This document shows positions 1 through 10,492 of a DNA stretch of 64,000 nt, one piece after another. The notes under the pieces are model-generated. The model searched no databases, was not told the origin of the DNA, and saw nothing but the letters and a program-made list of their open reading frames with translations. How positions within the stretch are numbered: the stretch's first letter is position 1; each line of letters opens with the position of its first letter. The position numbers and the translations under genes are program-made. The stretch covers positions 1,178,001 to 1,242,000 of the forward strand of contig NZ_CP109178.1 of assembly GCF_036248255.1 (NCBI RefSeq), in the 5' to 3' direction. This DNA is from Streptomyces sp. NBC_01717. Lineage in GTDB: Bacteria > Actinomycetota > Actinomycetes > Streptomycetales > Streptomycetaceae.

Positions 1-175
1 AGGTCACCGGATGCCCGGTACGCACCGTTCTCCCACCCGAGGCGGCGCCCGCCCGGCATTCCCCGCCCGAAGGCGTCCGCCATCCGGCCCTTGTGGTTTA
101 GACCACCTTCACCGTCCGGCTATCGGCGATCAGCATCATCCCTGCTGTCATACGGGGGTAGTTCAGGGAGATCGC

Positions 176-2065
176 ATGAGCAGAACCAGTCATCCCGGAC
201 CGGGTCGCCGCAGCCTGCTGCAGGCGGCGCTGGCCGTACCGGCGGTCGGAGCGGCCGGTGCGGTGCTGGGCACGCAGTCCGCGCAGGCCGCCACCGGGCA
301 GCCACCGACAGCCGGCTCCGGCAGCCACCGTTTCGACGCGGAGAGCCCACGCTTCGCACTGGCGGTCCTGCCGGACACCCAGTACCTCTTCGACGCGGAC
401 AGCGCGGACCCGGAGCCGCTGAAGGAGACGTTCCACTACCTGGTGGCCCAGCGCCAGGAGGCGAACATCGCCTTTATGACGCACCTGGGCGACGTCACCG
501 AGCACGGTAGCGAGGAGGAGATCGGTCTCGCGGCGGACACCTTCCGGACCATCCACGGCAAGGTGCCCTACAGCGTCCTCGCCGGCAACCACGACATCAA
601 CTCGGGCACCGACGACCAGCGCGGTGACACCGCCTATCTCCGGGCGTTCGGGCCGCAGCGCTTCACCTCCATGCCGACCTTCGGCGGCGCATCGCCCGAC
701 GGCTACAACAGCTACCACGTGCTGCAGGCTGCCGGGCGCGAGTGGCTGGTGCTCGCCCTCGACTGGCGCGCCTCCGAGAAGGGGCTGGCCTGGGCGCAGG
801 GCGTCCTCGACGCCCACCCGACCCTGCCGGTCATCCTCACCACCCATGACATCGCCTGGGCCGAGGACAACGGCCAGGCGCACCTGTCCGACAACGGACA
901 GCGGCTCTGGGACCGCATCATCCGCGGCAACGACCAGATCTTCATGGCACTCGGCGGCCACTACTGGCCTCCGGGGCGCACTGTGCTCACCAACGACGCC
1001 GGCCACGACGTGCATGTGCACATCACCAACTACCAGGACCGCTACTACGGCGGTGCAGGCATGGTCCGGCTCTACTCCTTCGACCTGGTCCGACAGGTCG
1101 TCGACGTCGAGACGTTCTCCCCGTGGTTCCTCGCCCGCGACCCGGAGAAGCGCACGCCGCTGGAGGCGGAGACCATCGAACTGACCGGTCCGGTCGACCG
1201 GTTCTCGCTGGACATCGACTTCGCGGAGCGGTTCCAGGGATTCGCACCGGTGGTTCCTCCGGCGCCGCGTCCGGCCTCCCGGGTGATGCCGCGGGGCACC
1301 GTCGCGTACTGGCGGTTCGACTCCTCCGGTCTGGCGGGTGCCGGCACCGTCGGTTCCGCGGTGGCCGCGGGCACCGTGGCACGCGACCTGTCGGGGCACG
1401 GAAACGACCTCCGGGTCCAGCTGCTCCACGACAGCGCCTCGAAGGCTCTGACCTGGTCGGGCGACCACCACACCGAGCAGCCGGCCCACGCCAGTCTCCG
1501 CTTCGACGGCGGCAAGTCGCCGGACCGCGGCGCAATCCTCACCACGGCCGCCCAGGCACCGCTGAACAGCTTGACGTTCACCTCGGGCTTCACCATCGAG
1601 ACCTTCATCAAGCTGCCGGAGCCGTTCGAGGGCGACCACGCCTGGATGGGCATCCTCAGCTGGGAGGGTCGCAACGGCGACGCCGGAAAGACCACCGGCT
1701 GGTCGACGGAGGAGCCCACCTGCAGCCTCAATGTCACGCCTGAGCGCTTCCTGCAGTTCGTGCTCTACCCGCACGTCCAGGACGCCGACCCGACTTCATG
1801 GAGCCACGCGCTGCCCGTGGGCCGCTGGACCCACATCGCGGTCGTCAACAACGGTCACCGCACGGTGATGTACGTCGACGGGTCGCAGATCGCCCGGAAC
1901 CCGTCCCAGCCGGCCACCGGCATCGCGACGCTCGGAAAGCCGTTCGTCATCGGCGGCACCCAGTTCGCCGAGCAGTTCGGCCAGAGCTTCTACGGCTGGA
2001 TCGGCGACACCCGCATCGTGAACCGGGCGCTGACGCCGAAGGACTTCATGGCCCCGTTCGCGTAA
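176..2065 (+). CDS. Secreted calcineurin-like phosphoesterase with C-terminal LamG domain
   Basis: Predicted exported metallophosphoesterase of 629 residues. The ATG at 176 is chosen because AGGGAG lies at 165-170 and the N-terminus then has a twin-arginine type signal (RRSLLQ at residues 11-16, hydrophobic stretch, AQA near 36-38); the open frame continues upstream without signal features. Metallophosphatase metal-binding motifs are visible in order: LPDTQ (Asp67), HLGD (103-106), GNHD (137-140), TTHD and GGHYW. The last third (about residues 420-625) looks like a LamG/concanavalin-type jelly roll, with WTHIAVV and a terminal GWIGDTRI segment as in LamG folds. It probably hydrolyses phosphoesters outside the cell while the LamG part binds a glycan; the substrate is not visible. 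It stands alone and ends before a strong terminator. Confidence 0.85.
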   Translation: MSRTSHPGPGRRSLLQAALAVPAVGAAGAVLGTQSAQAATGQPPTAGSGSHRFDAESPRFALAVLPDTQYLFDADSADPEPLKETFHYLVAQRQEANIAFMTHLGDVTEHGSEEEIGLAADTFRTIHGKVPYSVLAGNHDINSGTDDQRGDTAYLRAFGPQRFTSMPTFGGASPDGYNSYHVLQAAGREWLVLALDWRASEKGLAWAQGVLDAHPTLPVILTTHDIAWAEDNGQAHLSDNGQRLWDRIIRGNDQIFMALGGHYWPPGRTVLTNDAGHDVHVHITNYQDRYYGGAGMVRLYSFDLVRQVVDVETFSPWFLARDPEKRTPLEAETIELTGPVDRFSLDIDFAERFQGFAPVVPPAPRPASRVMPRGTVAYWRFDSSGLAGAGTVGSAVAAGTVARDLSGHGNDLRVQLLHDSASKALTWSGDHHTEQPAHASLRFDGGKSPDRGAILTTAAQAPLNSLTFTSGFTIETFIKLPEPFEGDHAWMGILSWEGRNGDAGKTTGWSTEEPTCSLNVTPERFLQFVLYPHVQDADPTSWSHALPVGRWTHIAVVNNGHRTVMYVDGSQIARNPSQPATGIATLGKPFVIGGTQFAEQFGQSFYGWIGDTRIVNRALTPKDFMAPFA

Positions 2066-2108
2066 CCGGCCGCAGCGGGCGGCCGGACGGCCGTCCGAGT
2101 CGGGTGCC

Positions 2109-2144
2109 CGGCCCGGGAGCCACGCGGTTGTCGCTCCCGGGCCG
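2109..2144 (+). terminator. Terminator-like hairpin after the phosphoesterase gene
   Basis: A perfect 12-bp stem (CGGCCCGGGAGC at 2109-2120, complement at 2133-2144) with a 12-nt loop lies 44 bp past the stop codon. There is no T-run, as is usual for high-GC actinobacteria. The rest of 2066-2415 shows no gene. Confidence 0.6.
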
Positions 2145-2415
2145 TGTCGTGTCCTTCGCCGGTGGGCCGAGGGGCCTTCGGCAGCGGACAGGGCACAGCA
2201 GCGTGGTCCGCGGGCCCACCCGCAGTGCGGCGGGCACGGGGGAAGGCCGGAGACGACCGGAGCCGATGCCTCCTGCGCGGTGCCGGCTCCCCTTCCGGCC
2301 ACCACCCCGCCCACCGGACGTCGGCCGCACGACGCCGGGACGTCGTGCACGCCGGGGACGCTATCGGCGAGCCCGCTCCCGACGGGTGCACGACGAGCAG
2401 GGACGACCGAGACCG

Positions 2416-3357
2416 ATGGCCCTACCCCGCATGCAGTTCCTGCGCCGGATCGCCTGCCTGGTCCCGATCACTGTCATCGGCGTCTGGGTGGTGCTGAACT
2501 GGCCGGTCATCGCCTCCGGCGGCCGCGGGCTCCTCACCGCCAACCGCTACTGGCTGCTGGCCGCGCTGGCAGTCACCGGGCTGGGCTGGGTCGCGGTGTC
2601 CTTCGCGCGCCAGGGCGCGGTGCTCGAACCACTCCCCGCCGGACGGTTGTTCGCCACCCAGTTCGCCTCAGGCGCCGCCAACCACGTCCTGCCGGCCGGA
2701 TTGGGCGCGGGCGCGGTCAATCTGCGCTTCCTCAGGGGCTGCGGGATCCCGCTGACCCAGTCCTCGGCCGCACTCGCCTTGTACCTGCTGGCGGAGGCGG
2801 CGGCGCGGGTCGTGCTCCTGCTCACGCTTCTGACCGCCTGCCCCGGCGCGCTCCGGCTGGGCGGCCTCGTCCCGAAAACGGTTGCCCTCCCGCTCGTGTG
2901 GGCGGCGGGCGGGCTGGTCTGCACGGCAGTGCTCGCGGTGGTCGTCATACGCCCGCTCCGCAGGGTCATCGGTGCCTTTCTGGGCACCGCTCTGACCGAC
3001 GCGCGTGCGCTGCATGCCAGGCCCGCCCGGGCACTCGCCCTGTGGGGTGGTTCATTGGCCTTCCCCGTCCTGCAGGCCGCCGGACTGGTCGCGGTCGCGC
3101 TGGCCGTCGACGTCCCGGTACCCGTGATCCATGTCGCGATCGCGTATCTCGCCGCCAGCGTCGCAGCCGCCGCCGTCCCGACACCCGGTGGCATCGGCTC
3201 CGTCGACGCGGCGCTGGTCGTCGCTCTCGTCGCCGCCGGCGCTTCGGTCACCGCCGCGGGCTCCGTGGTCCTGGGCTACCGCATCATCACGGTATGGCTG
3301 CCGCTGATCCCCGGGGCGCTGGTGCTCGGCGCCCTGGTGCGCTCGAAGGTGGTCTGA
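2416..3357 (+). CDS. Lysylphosphatidylglycerol synthase TM-region (UPF0104/AglD-like) membrane protein
   Basis: Integral membrane protein of about 313 residues with seven or eight hydrophobic segments, beginning right after a short basic N-terminus. The pattern matches the transmembrane half of LPG synthetase/UPF0104 proteins (Asn-rich SGAANHVLPAG segment after TM2, and PTPGGIGSVDAALV near the C-terminus, which are typical of this family). It lacks the cytosolic aminoacyltransferase domain, so it is not a full MprF; such proteins are thought to act as lipid or polyprenyl-lipid flippases or accessory factors. Start choice is uncertain: ATG at 2416 has GCAGGGA about 12 bp upstream, and ATG at 2431 is also possible. 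The mannosyltransferase pair on the opposite strand ends nearby and could be functionally related. Confidence 0.75.
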   Translation: MALPRMQFLRRIACLVPITVIGVWVVLNWPVIASGGRGLLTANRYWLLAALAVTGLGWVAVSFARQGAVLEPLPAGRLFATQFASGAANHVLPAGLGAGAVNLRFLRGCGIPLTQSSAALALYLLAEAAARVVLLLTLLTACPGALRLGGLVPKTVALPLVWAAGGLVCTAVLAVVVIRPLRRVIGAFLGTALTDARALHARPARALALWGGSLAFPVLQAAGLVAVALAVDVPVPVIHVAIAYLAASVAAAAVPTPGGIGSVDAALVVALVAAGASVTAAGSVVLGYRIITVWLPLIPGALVLGALVRSKVV

Positions 3358-3481
3358 AAGCCGGTCGGTAGTGCGACGGTTACGGCCCACGGCAGGCGGA
3401 AAGGTCACGCGGTCCGTCAGCCGGATCGGTCGGAACGCAGCGCAGTACGCACGGCCCGGGGCGAGCCCGCGCCCGGCCGGC

Positions 3482-4615
3482 TCAGGGCGCTGCCTCCAGG
3501 CCCGGTTCATCCGCTTGCCGAACACAGCTGGGCGACGGAAGCCGGGAGGACGCTTGCGGCCACAGCGCCAGCAGCCCCAGGCAGATCCACACGTACGTAC
3601 TCCCTCCGAGGAAACCGTCCACGCCGGACGGGTCATCACGCCACAGCCATACGACACTGCTGCACAGCACCACGTACAGGGCTGCGGCAACAGCGCGATG
3701 GCCGTATCTGACGAGCAACGCGAGGGCGGGCACCGCCCACACCAGGTGGTGCACCCAGGTCACCGGGCTGACCAGGCATGCCGCAAGGCCGGTGAGCGCC
3801 ATCCCTGCCTCGTCGTCACCGGCCGCGGTCGCCCGGCGCACTCGGTACGCCCACAGGACGAGCACCGCGAGTACGGCCAGCACCCACACCGGGCGGGCCG
3901 CGCCCAGCCGGGCCAGCGCGCCCTGGAGCGACTGGTTGGACACGTAGTCCAGGGCACCGACCCGGTGTGTGTCCCACAGCGCCCGGGTCCAGAACACCCA
4001 CGACGCGCGTGGCGCCGCCAGCACACCGATCACGGTCGCTGCCGCCGCCGTACCCACGGCGACGCCAGCGGCCCGGCGTCGGCCGGTGAGCAGCAGGTAC
4101 CCGATGAAGATGCCCGGCGTGAGCTTGAACGCCGTCGCCAGGCCGATGCCGACGCCTGCGAAACGGCCGCGCCCGCCGTCCGCGTACACCAGCGCCATCA
4201 GCAGCAGATTGACCTGACCCAGACTGAAGGTGTCCCGTACCGGTTCCAGCATCACGAAGAGGCACGCGGTCGCCACCAACCCGCCTCGCCCCAAGGGAAG
4301 TTCGTACAGCGGACCACGCAACAGCAGCACGGACGCGGCCGCGCTGAGCAGCACGCCGCCCACCACCGCGCCGGTGTGCCCGACCAGGAGCATGGGCAGC
4401 ATGCAGACGGCGGCGAAGGGCGGGTAGGTGAAGCCGTATCCGGTCCCGGGCAGCAGGTAGTCGTAGATCCGGCCGCCGTGCCGGATCCAGTCGTCGACGG
4501 TCCCGTAGTAGACGTTCAGGTCGAACCAGCCCCGGTAGTACGGCACCGTCACCATGAAGAGCGCGGCGCCGGCGACCGGGACCACCGTGCGGAGCAGCTG
4601 CTGCGACCGGGTCAC
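3482..4615 (-). CDS. GT87 family (DUF2029) mannosyltransferase
   Basis: Polytopic membrane protein of 377 residues that resembles GT87 alpha-1,2-mannosyltransferases (DUF2029), which take mannose from polyprenyl-phosphate-mannose to extracellular mannan or lipomannan. Visible family marks are the Asp-containing first loop (YYRGWFDLNVYY), the FTYPPFAA segment, LGQVNLLL, the FKLTPG motif and TWVHHLVW near the C-terminus. It begins at GTG 4615 and shares GTGA with the stop of the upstream mptB-like gene, so the two are translationally coupled and form an operon. The last 25 residues are hydrophilic. The acceptor cannot be read from sequence. Confidence 0.85.
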   Translation of the reverse strand: MTRSQQLLRTVVPVAGAALFMVTVPYYRGWFDLNVYYGTVDDWIRHGGRIYDYLLPGTGYGFTYPPFAAVCMLPMLLVGHTGAVVGGVLLSAAASVLLLRGPLYELPLGRGGLVATACLFVMLEPVRDTFSLGQVNLLLMALVYADGGRGRFAGVGIGLATAFKLTPGIFIGYLLLTGRRRAAGVAVGTAAAATVIGVLAAPRASWVFWTRALWDTHRVGALDYVSNQSLQGALARLGAARPVWVLAVLAVLVLWAYRVRRATAAGDDEAGMALTGLAACLVSPVTWVHHLVWAVPALALLVRYGHRAVAAALYVVLCSSVVWLWRDDPSGVDGFLGGSTYVWICLGLLALWPQASSRLPSPSCVRQADEPGLEAAP

Positions 4616-5970
4616 AGCAGCGTTCCCGGGGTGTCGGCGGCGTGCGGCCGGGCCGCTGCCCGCCAGGTCAACAGGGCCAGCGCCGCCAGTCCGCCGCCGC
4701 TCACCGCGAGCACCAACTGCCTTACGTCCGGGGCGAAACCGTCCGGGAGGACGGCGAGGGCGAGCACACAACTGCCGACGGCCGCCCAGCGGCGCACCCG
4801 GCCGCGCGGTGCGGCGGCCGCGATGGGGAACAGCGCCCAGAGCACGTACCAGGGGCGGATCGCGGGGCCGAGCAGGGCGACAGCAGCCAGGCCGATCCCG
4901 AGGGCGTACACCGGGCCGAGCACGTGGCGGTGGCGCCAGACCAGGAGCAGTACGACAGCGATTGCGGCGACACCGAGGAAGCGCCAGGCGAGCACGGCAC
5001 CGGTGAGGCGCCCGAGAGTACCGGTGAGGGACCAGTTGTGGGCGGAGACGGGGGTGCCGAGGGCGCCGATCCAGCCGTAGCCGGTGCCGGTGGCAGCGGT
5101 GGCGGCCACCGTGGTCGCCACCGCGACGGCAAGAGTGGCAAGTCCGGCCCTGACCAGCCTGGCACGCCCCTGCAACCGGTACGACCAGATCGACGCGACC
5201 GCGAACAGCCCCAGCGCCGCAGGCACCTTCACCAGCGCTGCCAGTGTGACCAGCACCGCGGCCGCCACCGGCCACCGCCCGGACGCCGCCGCCAGCCCTG
5301 CGCAGAGCAGCCCCAGCATCACCGCGTCGTTGTGCGCGCCCGCGACGAGGTGCAGCAGGAGCAGCGGGTTCAGCGCGCCCAACCAGAGGGCGGCCGATCG
5401 GTCGGTGCCACAGCGCCCGGCAAGTACCAGCAGGAAGGCGATCATCAGGGCGACGCCGAACAGCGCCACCAGCCGCATGCCGACTATCCCGAGCGGTACC
5501 GCCGCCCTGGCCACGACCAGGAAGACCGGGCCGTACGGCGTCGGCGTGTGCTGCCAGATCGGCGGCACCTCGGCGGCCAGCGGCCCGCCGAGCCGGTCGG
5601 CACCGTGCGCGTACACGTCCATGTGCGCGGCGGCCATCGTGCCCTGCACCAGATAGCTGTACACGTCCCGGCTGAACAGCGGCGGCCCCAGCACCAGCGG
5701 CAACGCCCAGATCCCCAGCGTCACCAACAGGAAGCGCTCCCCCGGTGGTTCGGGCCCCCGCACCGCTCGCCCCAGCCACCACCACGCGGCGACCAGCAGC
5801 ACCAGCCCGAAGTACGCACCGGCCAGCCCCAGTCGCCCGCCGTACGGCCCTACCGCGTCCCGCACCGGCAACGCCCCTGCGGTCAGCCCGCCCACCGCGA
5901 CCGCGACCGAGCCCGCGAACCCGAGCCACCGGCAGCGGCGCGGATCGGCGATCGTGTCCGGCACCAGCAT
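4612..5970 (-). CDS. mptB: MptB-like polyprenol-phosphate-mannose-dependent alpha-1,6-mannosyltransferase
   Basis: GT-C fold membrane glycosyltransferase of 452 residues with about a dozen hydrophobic segments. The start at 5970 gives MLVPDTIADP followed by the first TM; upstream in-frame codons give a non-membrane, low-complexity extension. Characteristic MptB segments are present: SRDVYSYLVQG after TM2 (Asp in the first external loop, essential in GT-C enzymes), HTPTPYGPVF, HNDAVMLGL and IRPWYVLW. MptB elongates the alpha-1,6-mannan backbone of lipoglycans in mycobacteria and corynebacteria; in Streptomyces the role is less clear, perhaps a cell-wall or lipoglycan mannan. Its stop overlaps the start of the GT87 gene by 4 bp. 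Confidence 0.85.
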   Translation of the reverse strand: MLVPDTIADPRRCRWLGFAGSVAVAVGGLTAGALPVRDAVGPYGGRLGLAGAYFGLVLLVAAWWWLGRAVRGPEPPGERFLLVTLGIWALPLVLGPPLFSRDVYSYLVQGTMAAAHMDVYAHGADRLGGPLAAEVPPIWQHTPTPYGPVFLVVARAAVPLGIVGMRLVALFGVALMIAFLLVLAGRCGTDRSAALWLGALNPLLLLHLVAGAHNDAVMLGLLCAGLAAASGRWPVAAAVLVTLAALVKVPAALGLFAVASIWSYRLQGRARLVRAGLATLAVAVATTVAATAATGTGYGWIGALGTPVSAHNWSLTGTLGRLTGAVLAWRFLGVAAIAVVLLLVWRHRHVLGPVYALGIGLAAVALLGPAIRPWYVLWALFPIAAAAPRGRVRRWAAVGSCVLALAVLPDGFAPDVRQLVLAVSGGGLAALALLTWRAAARPHAADTPGTLL

Positions 5971-6270
5971 GCGCGCACGGTAGCCCTGCCCGGGCCACCG
6001 GCAGCCAATCGCCAGGGAGACGGAATCCGGACGGCCGGTGAAAACCCCGGTGTCCAAGCCCCTCGACCTGCAACGGCACCACCGAGCGCCTCCATCACGT
6101 CCGGAGGTTCAGTCGCTCCGGGCACACGAGTCGGACCCACGCAGGACCGGCTCCCGCGTACCGGCCGCCCCGGGCAGACGCTGTCGCGTCGGGGGGGTAG
6201 GCGACGCTGCGATGGTGGGCGATGCGCTCACCCACCGCACCTGCTGTGCGGCTACGCCTCGGATACGCGG

Positions 6271-6308
6271 ACGGCCCCACCTGAACGCAAGCTCTCAGGT
6301 GAGGCCGT
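6271..6308 (-). terminator. Terminator of the HAD gene
   Basis: A 14-bp stem with one mismatch (ACGGCC..CACCTGA at 6271-6284 against 6295-6308) and a 10-nt loop begins 10 bp after the HAD stop codon on the minus strand. The remainder of the 5971-6317 gap shows no gene. Confidence 0.7.
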
Positions 6309-6317
6309 CCGGTTGCG

Positions 6318-6959
6318 TCACTCGCCGACGAGGGCGATCAGGTCCGTGAGTGAGTTGATGGACCAGTCCGCGGCCGCAATGACATCCGGGTCGCCACCCC
6401 ACCAATTCCCCCATGGTCCGCGGCGAATGTGGGCAACCCGCAGCCCGGCCGCCTTGGCGGGGTACACGTCGTTCACCGGGTGGTCACCGACGTACACCGT
6501 CTCGTGGGCAGCTGCACCGGACTCCTGCAGAACCCGCTGGAAGAATGCCGGATCAGGCTTCGCGACCCCCCACTCCGCCGAGGTGACGACTAGGTCCGCG
6601 GGCAGATCCAGGGCACGCAGCAGGATGCCGGCCTTCTCACTCTGGTTCCCGGCGACGAGGACGCGGACGCCGAGCTCGCGAAGTCCCGCGAGGACCGGCC
6701 GAACATCCGGGTAGAGGTCCGTCTCGTCGAGGTGCTCGCCCCGGCCGGCTGCTTCGCGCGCACGGTACTCGGCGCCGACGTCGATGTCGGGGCGGATGAT
6801 CCTCAACGCGTCCGTGTTGTCGCGTCCTTGGGTGACGACGGCCCCGACGAGAGCGCTGACGGTGTGCCGTGGGACGTCGAGCCACTCCGCCCAGGACTGC
6901 CAGTACCGGTCGTCCCTGGTGAGGGTTTCGCCGATGTCGAAGACGATGGTCTCAATCAC
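6318..6959 (-). CDS. HAD-superfamily hydrolase (subfamily IA)
   Basis: Cytosolic phosphatase of 213 residues. HAD motif I is VFDIGETLT (nucleophile Asp8, with the common variant D-x-G in place of D-x-D), motif II is VAGNQS around residue 121, a Lys lies in GVAKPDP (motif III), and motif IV is YVGDHPVND. The cap is the helical C1 type between residues 15 and 90. Family members hydrolyse small phosphorylated metabolites; no substrate can be inferred. It is monocistronic and followed by its own terminator. Confidence 0.85.
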   Translation of the reverse strand: MIETIVFDIGETLTRDDRYWQSWAEWLDVPRHTVSALVGAVVTQGRDNTDALRIIRPDIDVGAEYRAREAAGRGEHLDETDLYPDVRPVLAGLRELGVRVLVAGNQSEKAGILLRALDLPADLVVTSAEWGVAKPDPAFFQRVLQESGAAAHETVYVGDHPVNDVYPAKAAGLRVAHIRRGPWGNWWGGDPDVIAAADWSINSLTDLIALVGE

Positions 6960-7022
6960 CCTGCCGACCTTACGCGGAGTGCATGGTCAGTCCTCGCTCC
7001 GATCCTGCTCGCGTCCCCGGAC

Positions 7023-7457
7023 TCAATGATCAGACACTGCCTGGGCGCACGACGGACAAAACCCGCGGTAGGTGACCTCGACCTTGGACACCGTGAAGCC
7101 GAACCGCTCCTCCGCCGGGAGGTCGGTGAGCGGATCGCCGGTCGGGTGGACATCGCGGATGATCCCGCAGCTGGAACACACCAGGTGCTGGTGCGGGTGT
7201 TGTGCATTGGGGTCGTAACGCTTTGCCCGGCCGTCCGTGGAGAACTCCACGACCTCGCCGAGAGCGACCAGCTCGCCCAGAGCGTTGTAGACGGTCGCCC
7301 GGGAGATCTCGGGCAACCGCTGCACCGCACGGGCGTGCACCTCGTCGGCCGTGAGATGCACATGTTCACCATCGAGGACCTCCGCAACGACACGCCGCTG
7401 GGAGGTCATCCGCCAGTCACGCCCTCTCAGTCGCAGTCGCTCCAGCAGGTCACTCAT
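7023..7457 (-). CDS. Fur-family regulator, CatR/PerR type
   Basis: Metal-dependent repressor of 144 residues with an N-terminal winged helix (helix LPEISRATVYNAL) and a C-terminal dimerisation/metal domain. The metal-sensing cluster HPHQH is at about residues 86-90, and the structural zinc site is made by two CxxC pairs (CSSC and CPSC). This layout fits the PerR/CatR branch, which senses peroxide by His oxidation and represses catalase genes, better than Zur or Nur, but subtype assignment from sequence alone is tentative. It diverges from the furA relic-katG unit, with about 170 bp between them, so it could have taken over control of katG. No strong Shine-Dalgarno is visible. Confidence 0.8.
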   Translation of the reverse strand: MSDLLERLRLRGRDWRMTSQRRVVAEVLDGEHVHLTADEVHARAVQRLPEISRATVYNALGELVALGEVVEFSTDGRAKRYDPNAQHPHQHLVCSSCGIIRDVHPTGDPLTDLPAEERFGFTVSKVEVTYRGFCPSCAQAVSDH

Positions 7458-7544
7458 ATCGGTTCACCTATTCAGGTTCGGTTGGACACCCGAAGTTGCC
7501 GACGCACGTCCGGGTTCCTGCTGGATATGGGTTTGGCGCGCTTC

Positions 7545-7572
7545 TTGACTTGGATTCTGTCCATTGTAGGAT
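7545..7572 (+). promoter_or_regulatory. Probable promoter of the furA(pseudo)-katG unit
   Basis: TTGACT at 7545-7550 and TAGGAT at 7567-7572, separated by 16 bp, form a near-consensus vegetative promoter about 55 bp before the old furA start. Between the boxes TGGA and TCCA form a short dyad (about 7551-7563) that could be part of a Fur-type operator. Confidence 0.55.
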
Positions 7573-7628
7573 CGGTTTCGTTGAGAGCCAAGGGACAGGA
7601 AGACTCCAGTACCGCAGGAGAAAGAGCC

Positions 7629-8012
7629 GTGACGGATCACCCCCGAGGAGCTGCGCAGTGCCGGCCTGTGGGTCACAGCCGCCCGCGTCACGCTGCTTGA
7701 GGCGGTCCGGGGCGGTGACCAACTCGGCGTCGAGACAATCGCCGCCGAGGTACGCGATCGGGCGGGCCGTATCTCCCTTCACGTCCGTGAGACCCTCCAC
7801 GCGCTCACTTCGGCGCGACTCGTACGCCGCCTCGAACCGGCCGGAAACCCGGCCCGGTTCGAGGGGCGCACCGTGTCGTCGTCGACGCCGACTGCGCGGT
7901 CGGCGAGCCCCGCTGCTCCTGTTGTGTCCGATGGCCGAGCCTTCTCGATCGACAAGGCCGACCTCGACTACTGGGGCCCGTGCCCAACTGTTCCACCACC
8001 CGCACTCTCTGA
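7629..8012 (+). pseudogene. Broken furA/furS homologue upstream of katG
   Basis: Relic of the Fur-type repressor that normally heads the furA-katG operon in Streptomyces. From GTG 7629, a run of five C (7640-7644) shifts the frame; with four C the protein would read VTDHPEELRSAGLWVTAARV and go on in frame through a winged helix (RDRAGRISLHV, LVRRLEPAG) to RFEGR. The CxxC-containing segment after this is largely deleted near 7871, fragments AVGEP and AFSIDKADLDYWGPCP remain in two frames, and a lost base near 7987 destroys the final CPxC, whose expected tail STTRTL and stop are readable at 8010-8012. Three independent lesions make sequencing error an unlikely explanation for all. Confidence 0.8.
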
Positions 8013-10268
<2,256 letters not shown>

Positions 10269-10274
10269 TCACGA

Positions 10275-10308
10275 CGTCCAGGTCGGCCCCCGCCGGCCGA
10301 CCTGGACG
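10275..10308 (+). terminator. katG terminator
   Basis: A perfect 14-bp stem (10275-10288 with 10295-10308) and a 6-nt loop starts 7 bp after the katG stop. Confidence 0.8.
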
Positions 10309-10409
10309 CGCTCCACACGGGTGACATCGCGACCATGGACGATGCCGGGAGTGTCACGGTCGTCGACCGTCGCGAGGAGCTCATTCGGGGTCCTGAAGCG
10401 TGCCGTTGA
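10308..10409 (+). pseudogene. Fragment of an AMP-binding acyl-CoA/AMP ligase
   Basis: A 33-codon stretch without a start reads LHTGDIATMDDAGSVTVVDR followed by REELIRG and a stop at 10407-10409. This is the conserved hinge region of the ANL (acyl-CoA synthetase) superfamily, where HTGD, a D..G turn and DRxxELI are diagnostic. Nothing else of the enzyme is visible on either side, so this is a short deletion remnant squeezed between the katG terminator and the MFS gene. Confidence 0.6.
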
Positions 10410-10492
10410 GACCCGGTGCAGCCCGAGAGCTCGGCGCGCCGCTGGGCCGCTCAAGCAGCGGGAGGCATTTGTCCCAGGAATACCCTGTCGCC

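Noticed and set aside
98..1774. 558-codon open frame antisense to the phosphoesterase gene
   Set aside because: Composition is rich in Arg, Val, Gly and Ala with no family resemblance; it mirrors the GC-rich third positions of the real gene.
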